The notes: generated by a model from the sequence alone, not told the origin. A stretch of 6,086 bases of DNA from Gammaproteobacteria bacterium (GCA_019090565.1 JAHRVS010000438.1:1-6086); one strand, 5' to 3'; shown: positions 1 to 6,086, counted from the first letter of the stretch. Translations and numbers: made by a program.

Positions 1-484
1 GTGCTCTGGCAAGGTAGAAGTGTGTATCGAAGCGTTTGGGCATCATTTCAGGTGTTACCCAGTGCGCAAAGTGGTGCAGCTCGTCCAGAGCGAGGCTAAG
101 ACTTTCTTTTTTAATGAATGTTGCCATGCCACACTGATCTTTTTCCAACTGGGCCCGATAGGGCTCCAGGCTTTCGGCCTTCTCGTTGGTGACCAATGAT
201 GCACTTTGTGCTGGTCGAGCATAAAGAATACCGCTTTCTTCAAAGGCCTCGCGAATGGCTGCGATCATAAGTGGAAGTTGTTTATCAGTGGTTTTACTGT
301 CCGTTTGATGGCGTAGCTCTGCGTCGAAGTCGCTTTTTGAAACCTTGCCACCAGGAAAAACCAAGGCGCCGGATGCAAAGTCAATTTGGTGATGACGTAC
401 TACCATGAAAATCTCGATACCTTCACCGTGCAAGTTGTCTCGGGCGATAATTATGGTAGAAGAGGGTATAGGGGTGGAAGCCAT
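1..484 (-). CDS. Nudix hydrolase, NUDT19-like (partial, C-terminus beyond left edge)
   Basis: Reading the minus strand from the ATG at 484 gives 161 uninterrupted codons that run off the left edge, so the stop is not in the window. An N-terminal beta-strand region (IFMVVRHHQ, about residues 25-33) is followed by FPGGKV (43-48) and, after an insertion of about 30 residues, REAFEESGI (78-86), which matches the RExxEExGx core of the Nudix box that binds Mg2+ and cleaves a diphosphate bond. The long insertion between the GG and RE parts, together with HWVTPEMMPKRFDT (141-154), is typical of the NUDT19-like branch, whose animal members hydrolyse CoA and acyl-CoA. The substrate here is inferred, not shown. 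AAGGAA lies 5 bases before the ATG, which supports this start. The gene follows the SDR gene by 41 bases on the same strand and is probably cotranscribed. The family call is firm; the CoA specificity is tentative. Confidence 0.88.
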   Translation of the reverse strand, partial: MASTPIPSSTIIIARDNLHGEGIEIFMVVRHHQIDFASGALVFPGGKVSKSDFDAELRHQTDSKTTDKQLPLMIAAIREAFEESGILYARPAQSASLVTNEKAESLEPYRAQLEKDQCGMATFIKKESLSLALDELHHFAHWVTPEMMPKRFDTHFYLARA

Positions 485-525
485 TTTTGTTCCTTTTTTG
501 CTAGAAAACTGTATTAGAGTGCGAG

Positions 526-1299
526 TTAAACGATGGTGCTGCCGCCATCAATGACGATTGTTTGCCCTGACATATAGTTTCCGGCTTTTGAAGCTAAAAA
601 TACAGCGGCACCGGCAACTTCATCAGGGTTCCCAATGCGCGCCAGGGGAGTGTGCTTGAGAGCTTCGTTTAAAATGGCTTCATTTGCCCATAGTGCCTGA
701 GAAAAATCCGTTTTAATCAAACCCGGAGCAATGGTGTTAGCACGGATATTTCTACTGCCGTATTCCACTGCAATATTTCGGGTGAGGGCCATGTCAGCCG
801 CTTTAGATATGCCATAGGTGCCCAATACGGGGTTACCAGTTAGACCGGCTATAGAAGAGATGATGATCACTACGCCATCTTTTCGTTCCGCCATATCTGG
901 GAGCACAAGTTGGCTCAGCCAGTGATTTGACTTAATGTTGCTGCTAAGGATCTTATCGAATGCGGTATCGGGAATGGTCGACATAGGCCCGAAGTGAGGA
1001 TTGACCGCAGCATTGCACACCAAGATGTCAATCTGACCAAGCTTGGCCTTTGTGGTGTTAACCAAGTTCTCCAGCTCTTCTTTACGGGAAATGTTGCAGG
1101 GTATGGAGAGCGCCCTTGGAGAAGGGGTTTCATTCAAAGCATTAATTTCCGTAGCGACTTGCTCACAGGCCTCTGCTTTGCGGCTGGAAATCACCACATT
1201 AGCACCCTGTAAAAACATTTGTTTAGCGATGGCTTTGCCAATGCCTCGGCTTGAGCCCGTAATAAGGGCCGTTTTTCCTTTAAGACTAAACATATCCAT
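526..1299 (-). CDS. Short-chain dehydrogenase/reductase (SDR), DHRS4-like
   Basis: This is a complete 257-residue classical SDR, a cytosolic NAD(P)H-dependent oxidoreductase. Visible motifs are the cofactor-binding TGSSRGIG (14-21), the NAA motif (96-98, as CNAAVNP), the structural Asn (N121), the catalytic Ser in IISSIAG (148/149), Tyr162 and Lys166 in YGISK, and APG (191-193). The Arg in TGSSRG and SSRK after the second strand (38-41) favour NADP(H). NAAVNP-FG and APGLIKTDFS-LW closely resemble DHRS4-type carbonyl/retinol reductases, but the substrate cannot be read from sequence. The reading frame extends to a TTG at 1305. ATG 1299 and ATG 1293 are better start candidates because the start lies in a duplicated GGATAT, and no strong Shine-Dalgarno site distinguishes them. 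The Nudix gene follows 41 bases downstream, suggesting an operon, possibly for lipid-derived carbonyl or CoA metabolism. Confidence 0.92.
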   Translation of the reverse strand: MDMFSLKGKTALITGSSRGIGKAIAKQMFLQGANVVISSRKAEACEQVATEINALNETPSPRALSIPCNISRKEELENLVNTTKAKLGQIDILVCNAAVNPHFGPMSTIPDTAFDKILSSNIKSNHWLSQLVLPDMAERKDGVVIIISSIAGLTGNPVLGTYGISKAADMALTRNIAVEYGSRNIRANTIAPGLIKTDFSQALWANEAILNEALKHTPLARIGNPDEVAGAAVFLASKAGNYMSGQTIVIDGGSTIV

Positions 1300-1365
1300 A
1301 TCCAATTAGTGGGGGAGTTCGCATAGTAGCGAAAAGGTGTTAACGTTGAATACGGTTTTTGGCGA

Positions 1366-1393
1366 CATTGATTTTTTGATGGGCATCAATGCC
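1366..1393. promoter_or_regulatory. Candidate operator: nested TTGAT/ATCAA dyads upstream of the SDR gene
   Basis: Three overlapping inverted repeats lie together. CATTGAT (1366-1372) pairs with ATCAATG (1385-1391); TTGATG (1376-1381) pairs with CATCAA (1384-1389) around GG; and GGCAT-CA-ATGCC spans 1382-1393. TTGAT also occurs as a direct repeat 8 bases apart. The block is about 67 bases upstream of the SDR start and about 150 bases upstream of ppiA, a position that suits an operator for the leftward unit. No specific regulator family is recognised from the half-site, and no convincing -35/-10 pair was found beside it. It is a pattern-based proposal only. The rest of the divergent gap shows nothing else identifiable. 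Confidence 0.3.
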
Positions 1394-1541
1394 TCTGAAT
1401 TCATCAGGATGCGGCAGTCCACGTGATCGCTGTAGACGTTACTAGGGGGTGTAAAGCGAACCGAAATAAAGACCTGGTAGCGCTCACTTTAGAAGTTTAG
1501 CTATGCTAATAATTTTTTAACCAATGGAGATAAACCTTACT

Positions 1542-2138
1542 ATGAACAATATGTTGCGACGAATGCTCAGTGTGATCTTTCTGGGGTTTTTGATGACAGG
1601 TGGAGCTGTTGCTGAAGAGCCACCATTACCCGCAAATCCGAAGGTTGCTCTGGAAACAAGTAAAGGCATTATTACCCTGGAGCTTTTTCAGGATAAAGCA
1701 CCTATCAGCGTGAAAAATTTTTTGGACTATGTAAAGTCGGGACACTATGACGGAACAATTTTTCATAGGGTGATTGCAGGTTTTATGATTCAAGGTGGTG
1801 GTTTTTCAAAAAGCTGGGAGAAAAAGTCTACGAATGCACCTATAAAAAATGAAGCAGACAACGGTTTGGCCAATAAACCTGGTACGGTTGCGATGGCTCG
1901 CACGGGTGTGGTTGATAGCGCGACGTCACAGTTTTTTATAAACTTGGTTGATAACCGATCGTTAAATCACAGCTCTCGTAATTTTGGTTATGCAGTGTTT
2001 GGTAAGGTTGTAGAGGGCATGGATGTGGTGAGTGCTATAGGCCGCGCACGTACCACAATGAAGAAGGGCAGGCGTGATGCGCCGGAGACAGACATCATAA
2101 TAATAAGTGTGAAGCTGCTTCCTCAGAAAAACCAATAA
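1542..2138 (+). CDS. ppiA: Periplasmic cyclophilin-type peptidyl-prolyl cis-trans isomerase
   Basis: The 198-residue product catalyses cis-trans isomerisation of X-Pro bonds during folding of exported proteins. A signal peptide is visible: a basic start with RR at residues 6-7, a hydrophobic core (LSVIFLGFLM), and a likely AVA|EE cleavage after residue 24, which places the mature enzyme in the periplasm. The cyclophilin core follows: FHRVIAGFMIQGGGF (74-88) with catalytic Arg76, Phe81 and Gln84, then IKNEADNG (101-108), MARTG (118-122), SQFFIN (129-134) and FGYAVFGKVVEGMD (148-161). Phe148 appears to occupy the position of the cyclosporin-contacting Trp of human cyclophilin A, as in E. coli PpiA, so weak cyclosporin binding is expected. 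The frame also has an ATG at 1524, but GGAGA (1526-1530) overlaps that codon and serves the ATG at 1542 with 11-base spacing. The signal peptide also fits the later start. The gene is monocistronic, divergent from the SDR and convergent with the LysR gene. Confidence 0.95.
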   Translation: MNNMLRRMLSVIFLGFLMTGGAVAEEPPLPANPKVALETSKGIITLELFQDKAPISVKNFLDYVKSGHYDGTIFHRVIAGFMIQGGGFSKSWEKKSTNAPIKNEADNGLANKPGTVAMARTGVVDSATSQFFINLVDNRSLNHSSRNFGYAVFGKVVEGMDVVSAIGRARTTMKKGRRDAPETDIIIISVKLLPQKNQ

Positions 2139-2175
2139 GCTTGGTAAAGCCCGTTATAATAGAACCGGGTTAAAA

Positions 2176-2211
2176 GAATGCAGTGAGGGAGGGGGATGCC
2201 TCATTGCATTC
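2176..2211. terminator. Stem-loop between convergent ppiA and LysR genes, probable terminator
   Basis: The arms 2176-2188 (GAATGCAGTGAGG) and 2199-2211 (CCTCATTGCATTC) form a 13-bp stem with one G-U pair and a 10-base loop. On the minus strand the stem is followed directly by TTTTAA, so it best fits an intrinsic terminator for the leftward LysR transcript, starting about 60 bases after its stop. On the plus strand it lies 37 bases after the ppiA stop but has no good T-run, so it may end ppiA transcripts less efficiently or protect their 3' end. A weaker bulged CCCG/CGGG hairpin (2150-2169) lies between it and ppiA, and an all-AT 8-bp stem (2225-2232 with 2246-2253) lies on the LysR side. Confidence 0.65.
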
Positions 2212-2271
2212 TAATGGATACTGAAATTAAAAGCACAGCCCTTTATTTTAATTCTTGGGTTCAAATCTAAC

Positions 2272-3213
2272 TTAGCACATTGCTTCTTTGCTTGCCGCTG
2301 CGGGAGCACGGTTCTGCCTAGCAATGTTAATGATTTGCTCTCTCAACCATTTGTTCGCACCTGTCTCACTCTCATTTTCATGCCAGTATAGAAACGTTTT
2401 TTTGCATGAAATATCAAAAGGGGTCTTGAGTATTAATATATCCAGATAATTTTTCAGAGTATTGGCCTGTGTCCTTGTGACGGTCATGATGGCATCAGTT
2501 GACATTAAAATTGGGGGCAGGGCCACATGCTCGTTGCCAATAAAAATAGTATTTTGTGTGATATTATTTTCTGCAAGCGCAACCTGCAGATTAGAGTTTT
2601 TATCCACCTCTTCGGCCAAGAGTAGGTGTTTCTCTGATGTATACTGTTTCAAGCTCAATGTGTCTGTAATACGAGGGTGGCCCTTTCGAGCAATGCACAC
2701 GTAGTTATCATTAAATAGCAGCTCTCGTTTAATGTAATCTGGGCTGGATAAAGTATTTGCTACCGCTATATCGATGGTTTCGTTGCTTAACGATTTAACC
2801 AAATCATAGGATAAAACGGTGTGTGTGTGCAGTTTAATGTTCGGTGCGCTCAACTGAAGCTGCGCTACGAGGTCCGGCATTATGGAGACTTGCGCCACTG
2901 GATTCATACGGATATTGAACGTTGTGTTACTGGTATAAGGCTGAAATAGATCGCCTTCATTCACCGTATTACGTAACAACTTGAGGGCAGAAGTCACCCC
3001 TGGGTAGATGTTTTGTGCCAGCAGAGTTGGTTTCATGCCGCGATTGGTACGGGAAAATAGCTCATCATCGAAAATTGCACGCAATCGGGAAAGAGAGTTG
3101 CTAACGGCCGGTTGCGTAATGCCCATTATTTCAGCGGTTTTGGTAATGCTTCCTTCTCGGTAGATAATGTCAAAAATCTTAAACAGATTTAAATCTATGT
3201 TTGATATATTCAT
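2272..3213 (-). CDS. LysR-type transcriptional regulator (NodD/NahR/LeuO-like effector domain)
   Basis: This complete 313-residue protein has the usual LysR length. Residues 1-65 form the winged helix-turn-helix: DLNLFKIFDIIYREGSIT, then TKTAEIMGITQPAVSNSLSRL with the ITQPAVS recognition helix, and LFSRTNRGMKPT closing the wing. A linker helix follows, and the remainder (about 98-305) is a periplasmic-binding-protein-like effector domain. Its late YWHE (about 287-290) and the following WLR resemble the NodD/NahR/LeuO/SyrM group, whose members often sense aromatic or other small hydrophobic ligands; the ligand here is unknown. The ATG at 3213 fits the family N-terminus; only a weak AAGAAAGA-type Shine-Dalgarno sequence lies upstream. 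The gene is flanked by a convergent ppiA and a codirectional copA 190 bases away, so there is no divergent partner to suggest a target. Autoregulation from the AT-rich upstream region is plausible. Confidence 0.93.
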   Translation of the reverse strand: MNISNIDLNLFKIFDIIYREGSITKTAEIMGITQPAVSNSLSRLRAIFDDELFSRTNRGMKPTLLAQNIYPGVTSALKLLRNTVNEGDLFQPYTSNTTFNIRMNPVAQVSIMPDLVAQLQLSAPNIKLHTHTVLSYDLVKSLSNETIDIAVANTLSSPDYIKRELLFNDNYVCIARKGHPRITDTLSLKQYTSEKHLLLAEEVDKNSNLQVALAENNITQNTIFIGNEHVALPPILMSTDAIMTVTRTQANTLKNYLDILILKTPFDISCKKTFLYWHENESETGANKWLREQIINIARQNRAPAAASKEAMC

Positions 3214-3403
3214 AGCATTAAGATCTTTCTTTTTTGAGTATTTGTTATTTTAATAATTTAGCAAAAACAGATATTAATATAGTTGATACAATGGTGCAAT
3301 ATAAATTTATTTTAGTGATGTCTGGCTATTATTTTTATCTATGCAGGTTGTTTGAGATAGATACCTAGATGATGGGGTGCATTTTATCAATGTTAACAGC
3401 TCA
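3214..3403 (-). promoter_or_regulatory. AT-rich upstream region of the LysR gene with candidate promoter and palindromes
   Basis: This 190-base gap between copA and the LysR gene is strongly AT-rich; roughly a fifth of bases 3221-3330 are G or C. Read on the minus strand, TTGCAC (3294-3299) and TAATAT (3271-3276) are separated by 17 bases and make a weak sigma-70-type promoter, giving a leader of about 50 bases. Two perfect 10-bp palindromes, ATATTAATAT (3271-3280) and ATAAATTTAT (3301-3310), have centres 30 bases apart, which suits binding on one DNA face. LysR proteins commonly bind AT-rich dyads upstream of their own gene, but such palindromes are frequent by chance in DNA of this composition. 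No clear intrinsic terminator for copA was found in the gap, so readthrough into the LysR gene is possible. Confidence 0.35.
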
Positions 3404-5917
3404 TCATTTAACAGCGCCTCCCAGAGATGAGCGTGCTTTATTTTTTAAAAGCAATGAGTTACCTACAACAGTTAAGGAAGATAGCCACATGGCAATACAC
3501 GCCCATTCTGGTTTGAGAACAATGCCATACCCAGGAAATAGCAAACCGGCAGCAACAGGGATCATCACTAGATTATAAAAAAAGGCCCAAAAGAAATTTT
3601 GCTTAATGGTTTTAAGCGTCATTTTGCCGAGTTCAATGGCACGAATGACATCGGTTAAGGTGTTGTTAATCAATACAATGTCGCCTGTTTCTTTGGCGAT
3701 GTCCGCACCTGAGCCAATAGCAATCCCTATATCTGCCTGAGCGAGAGCTGGGGCGTCGTTGATGCCATCGCCCACCATGGCCACTTGAAGCCCCTTGTCT
3801 TGCCAGTAAGTAACCTCGCGAATTTTGTCTTCTGGTTTTACCGACCCTTGGTAGTGCTCTATCCCTGCTAGCTTGGCGACCTCCGCAACGGCGATAGGGT
3901 TATCGCCAGAAATTAACGACGTTTTTATCGAGAGAGACTTAATGAGTGCAATGGCCTTCGCCGAGTCTATCTTTATCTGGTCCGACAAGGTGAGGGCGCC
4001 TAATAATACGTTGTCCTCAGAAACATACACAATGCTGTGGCTTTGGGCGTCGAGTTTTGTGACCCGGTTTATAAGCTGTGCGATTGCATTTTTGTCGCCA
4101 CATACGAACTCTGCTTTACCGACTTTAATTTGTTTTCCATTGATGAGGGCTTGAGTGCCTAAGCCTTGAAGCTCTTTTACGTCACTGGTGCGGTGAGCCT
4201 TTATGCCTTGTTTTTCCGCAGCCCTCACGATGGCATTCGCGAGAGGGTGGCTTGAGTGAATTTCGATGCTATGGGCAAGCCTTAGCAGTGCCACTTCGTT
4301 GTGCTTGTTCGTAGCCAGGCTATGAATGAGCTCAGGGTGCCCCTGTGTAATTGTGCCGGTTTTATCAAAGAGGATAACATCTAGCTTGGATATTTTTTCT
4401 AGCAAGGAGCCCTTTTTAAATAGAATTCCTCGCTTTAAGCCTGCTGCACTCCCCACCATAATGGCCGTGGGTGTTGCCAAACCCAACGCGCAAGGGCAGG
4501 CGATGACCAGCACGGCAACCATTAGTTGAAAAGAAAACTGAAATCGGTCGGCAGTCTCGTGGATCTCTAGTGGTAAAAAATACCAAATACAGAACGTGCT
4601 GATTGCAGCGATGACGACAGCAGGTACAAAATAATTGGAAATTTGGTCAGCGAGGCGTTGAATGGGCGCTTTATCTGCTTGCGCATCTTCTACCAGGGCG
4701 ATGATTTGTGCCAGCAGGGTGTCTTCCCCTACTCGGGTTGCCTGCAATGTGAACAACCCGGTTTGATTAAGGGAAGCGCCGGCCACGCTGTCTCCCGGGT
4801 TTTTTTCTACGGGCAGAGGCTCACCCGTAAGCAGTGATTCATCTATGCTAGTCGTACCTTCTGTGACAAGCCCATCTACAGGGACTTTTTCTCCAGCTTG
4901 CACTTGAAGGTAGTCGCCCACCATGACCTCTGTTAGGGGGGCCATGACGGGGTTCCCATCGATGATTTTTCTGGCTTTATTGGCTTGAAGAGATAGCATT
5001 TTCTCTAGTGCAGCGCTGGTTTTAGATTTCGCACCACTTTCAAGTAATTTGCCAAGTAGAATAAAGGTTATAATTAATGTCGAGCTATCAAAAAAAGTGT
5101 GGGCCATTGGATCAATAAAAAGAAAATAGTAAGCACTATAAAAATAGGCTGCACTGATGCCCAAGCTTACCAGTACATCCATATTGGTGGCGCGATTTTT
5201 TAGAGAGTAGTAGGCGCCTTTATAGAAATAAAGGCCGGGCCCAAATTGCACACAAGAGGCCAGAATCAATAGCAATAGATTTGTTTGCGTATGCGCAAAG
5301 GGGCTTAAGTAGGTTAGCCATAAAACAGGTAAAGCGAAGGCAGAGGAAAGTATAAACAGCTTTTTTTCGATACTGGCTTTTGGGTTTTCTGATCTAGGTG
5401 CTCTGCCTTTTTCAATTTCAAACGCCTGATAGCCAGCATTCTCGATCATTTTGATTATGTCGTCGCTTGAAATCTGCGTGTTGTCGTATTGAATAGCACA
5501 ACGTTTTAAAGGAAAATTTACACTCACATTGTTGATACAAGGGGCTTTCATGAGTACTTTTTCAATGGTGCCAGCGCAGTTGGCGCAAGTCATCCCTTTG
5601 AGGGAGAGCTTAAGGTTTGAAAGGGTGTCACTGAATGGCGTAGCAAGCTCTTTTGGGCTTGCCGGTTGATCAGCTTGTTCCGATGCAAGTAGTGGCCCCT
5701 TGTCTTCGGGAGGAGTGAGAAAAAAATCCTCATCAAGAATGGCCTCTTCTAAAGAAGTTCGAGCAGTTTGGTTCTCGTCGTAATGCACTGTTGCTGAGTG
5801 CTCTTCTAGCGATACATCTACCTTTTTGACGCCTTCGATACGACTCAGTGCTGTTGTTACAGCCTTGACGCAGTGCTGGCAGGTCATGCCGTAAACAGGT
5901 AAATTTTCTGTCTTCAT
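3404..5917 (-). CDS. copA: Cu(I)-translocating P1B-1-type ATPase, copper exporter
   Basis: The complete 837-residue inner-membrane pump exports cytosolic Cu(I) using ATP. Two N-terminal heavy-metal-associated domains carry GMTCQHC (Cys13/Cys16) and GMTCANC (Cys111/Cys114). The membrane segments begin at about residue 187. The actuator domain has TGE (364-366); the metal-binding CPC is Cys474-Pro-Cys476; the phosphorylation motif is DKTGTIT with Asp518; SHP (His557) marks the ATP-binding domain; and GDGIND is at 716-721. Copper specificity is supported by Tyr781-Asn782 in FFYNL and by MWLSS (Met810, Ser813-Ser814), the P1B-1 signature in the last two helices. The first metal-binding domain ends DEDFF where the second has the usual AGY. 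The ATG at 5917 directly precedes the first domain; the Shine-Dalgarno site is weak (AAGGCGAG). No CueR gene, recognisable CueR box or separate chaperone gene is visible. The closest codirectional neighbour is the LysR gene, with no evidence that it controls copper. Confidence 0.96.
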   Translation of the reverse strand: MKTENLPVYGMTCQHCVKAVTTALSRIEGVKKVDVSLEEHSATVHYDENQTARTSLEEAILDEDFFLTPPEDKGPLLASEQADQPASPKELATPFSDTLSNLKLSLKGMTCANCAGTIEKVLMKAPCINNVSVNFPLKRCAIQYDNTQISSDDIIKMIENAGYQAFEIEKGRAPRSENPKASIEKKLFILSSAFALPVLWLTYLSPFAHTQTNLLLLILASCVQFGPGLYFYKGAYYSLKNRATNMDVLVSLGISAAYFYSAYYFLFIDPMAHTFFDSSTLIITFILLGKLLESGAKSKTSAALEKMLSLQANKARKIIDGNPVMAPLTEVMVGDYLQVQAGEKVPVDGLVTEGTTSIDESLLTGEPLPVEKNPGDSVAGASLNQTGLFTLQATRVGEDTLLAQIIALVEDAQADKAPIQRLADQISNYFVPAVVIAAISTFCIWYFLPLEIHETADRFQFSFQLMVAVLVIACPCALGLATPTAIMVGSAAGLKRGILFKKGSLLEKISKLDVILFDKTGTITQGHPELIHSLATNKHNEVALLRLAHSIEIHSSHPLANAIVRAAEKQGIKAHRTSDVKELQGLGTQALINGKQIKVGKAEFVCGDKNAIAQLINRVTKLDAQSHSIVYVSEDNVLLGALTLSDQIKIDSAKAIALIKSLSIKTSLISGDNPIAVAEVAKLAGIEHYQGSVKPEDKIREVTYWQDKGLQVAMVGDGINDAPALAQADIGIAIGSGADIAKETGDIVLINNTLTDVIRAIELGKMTLKTIKQNFFWAFFYNLVMIPVAAGLLFPGYGIVLKPEWACIAMWLSSLTVVGNSLLLKNKARSSLGGAVK

Positions 5918-6086
5918 GATTTAAAACTCGCCTTAAATGTACAGGACACCTCTAAAAATAGTAATTTTCCCGTGAGAGCAAGGAAGCTCCGCACGGAGAA
6001 CCACAGTGTATAAGGCAACCATGAGGATTCGAGTACGGAGCTTATGCACACGATGTGCTGTATGCCGGTTTTGCAGGAGCCTTAAC
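5918..6086. other. Upstream region of copA with several short inverted repeats; coding status unresolved
   Basis: No gene can be assigned with confidence in the 169 bases up to the right edge. Visible structure includes AAGCTCCG (5984-5991) paired with CGGAGCTT (6036-6043), CTCCG-CA-CGGAG (5987-5998), and GCACA-CGA-TGTGC (6046-6058). Two frames are open to the edge. On the minus strand, 6085 to 5933 has 50 sense codons and a TAA 15 bases before the copA ATG, so it could be the end of an upstream operon gene. On the plus strand, ATG 6021 has AAGG five bases upstream and 22 open codons with four Cys spaced CxxCxxCxxC. Neither resembles a family I recognise. A canonical CueR-type copper promoter dyad was not seen. 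Confidence 0.4.

Noticed and set aside
55..243. Minus-strand 62-residue open frame
   Set aside because: It lies in another frame inside the Nudix gene, whose frame has a clear Nudix core and ribosome binding site.
994..1309. Plus-strand open frames opposite the SDR gene
   Set aside because: They are antisense to a complete SDR with all catalytic motifs, and their translations show no domain.
3393..3415. Direct repeat TTAACAGC at 3393 and 3408
   Set aside because: Eight bases repeated once at the copA stop; no element boundary or duplication of larger sequence accompanies it.
3369..3578. Plus-strand 69-residue frame at the copA 3' end
   Set aside because: It mostly overlaps the conserved C-terminus of CopA in antisense, with no recognisable motif.
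5918..6000. CueR-type copper-responsive promoter
   Set aside because: I looked for the ACCTT...AAGGT dyad with a long spacer between -35 and -10 and found no match.
5971..6086. Group II intron 5' end or integron attC site
   Set aside because: GTGAG at 5972 and the hairpins were suggestive, but the typical GTGYG start is absent, no intron domain V or reverse transcriptase is present, and the edge GCCTTAAC does not match the RYYYAAC core of attC.

Overview
The window looks like chromosomal DNA of a Gram-negative, probably marine-type gammaproteobacterium. This is inferred from the close PpiA-type periplasmic cyclophilin, the LysR protein of the NodD/NahR/LeuO-like group, a moderate GC content, and an SDR plus Nudix pair of a kind I associate with gammaproteobacterial lipid-catabolism loci. 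The genus cannot be fixed from the sequence. There are five protein genes and no rRNA, tRNA, CRISPR array or recognisable insertion sequence.

Layout. Positions 1-484 (minus) hold the N-terminal 161 codons of a Nudix hydrolase cut by the left edge. It is preceded on the same strand, 41 bases away, by a complete short-chain dehydrogenase/reductase (526-1299, minus); the two look like one transcription unit reading leftward out of the window. A 242-base divergent intergenic region (1300-1541) separates the SDR from a secreted cyclophilin-type peptidyl-prolyl isomerase (ppiA, 1542-2138, plus) and carries a nested TTGAT/ATCAA dyad that could be an operator. ppiA converges on a LysR-type regulator (2272-3213, minus); between them is a 13-bp stem-loop that probably serves as a shared terminator. 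A very AT-rich 190-base gap (3214-3403) with two short perfect palindromes precedes the LysR gene. Upstream of it is a complete Cu(I)-exporting P-type ATPase, copA (3404-5917, minus). The last 169 bases (5918-6086) are the copA leader or upstream region. They are rich in short inverted repeats and include two edge-open reading frames that cannot be resolved here.

Functionally these are separate small units. The SDR and Nudix proteins resemble, respectively, DHRS4-like reductases and NUDT19-like (acyl-)CoA diphosphatases, which suggests a lipid or CoA-linked catabolic locus continuing to the left. PpiA is a periplasmic folding helper. CopA is inner-membrane copper detoxification, but no CueR-type regulator or copper chaperone gene is visible. 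The LysR target is unknown. I see no clear case for an undescribed multi-gene system. The points most worth a second look are the Nudix/SDR pairing, the dyad upstream of the SDR, and the unexplained structured block upstream of copA.
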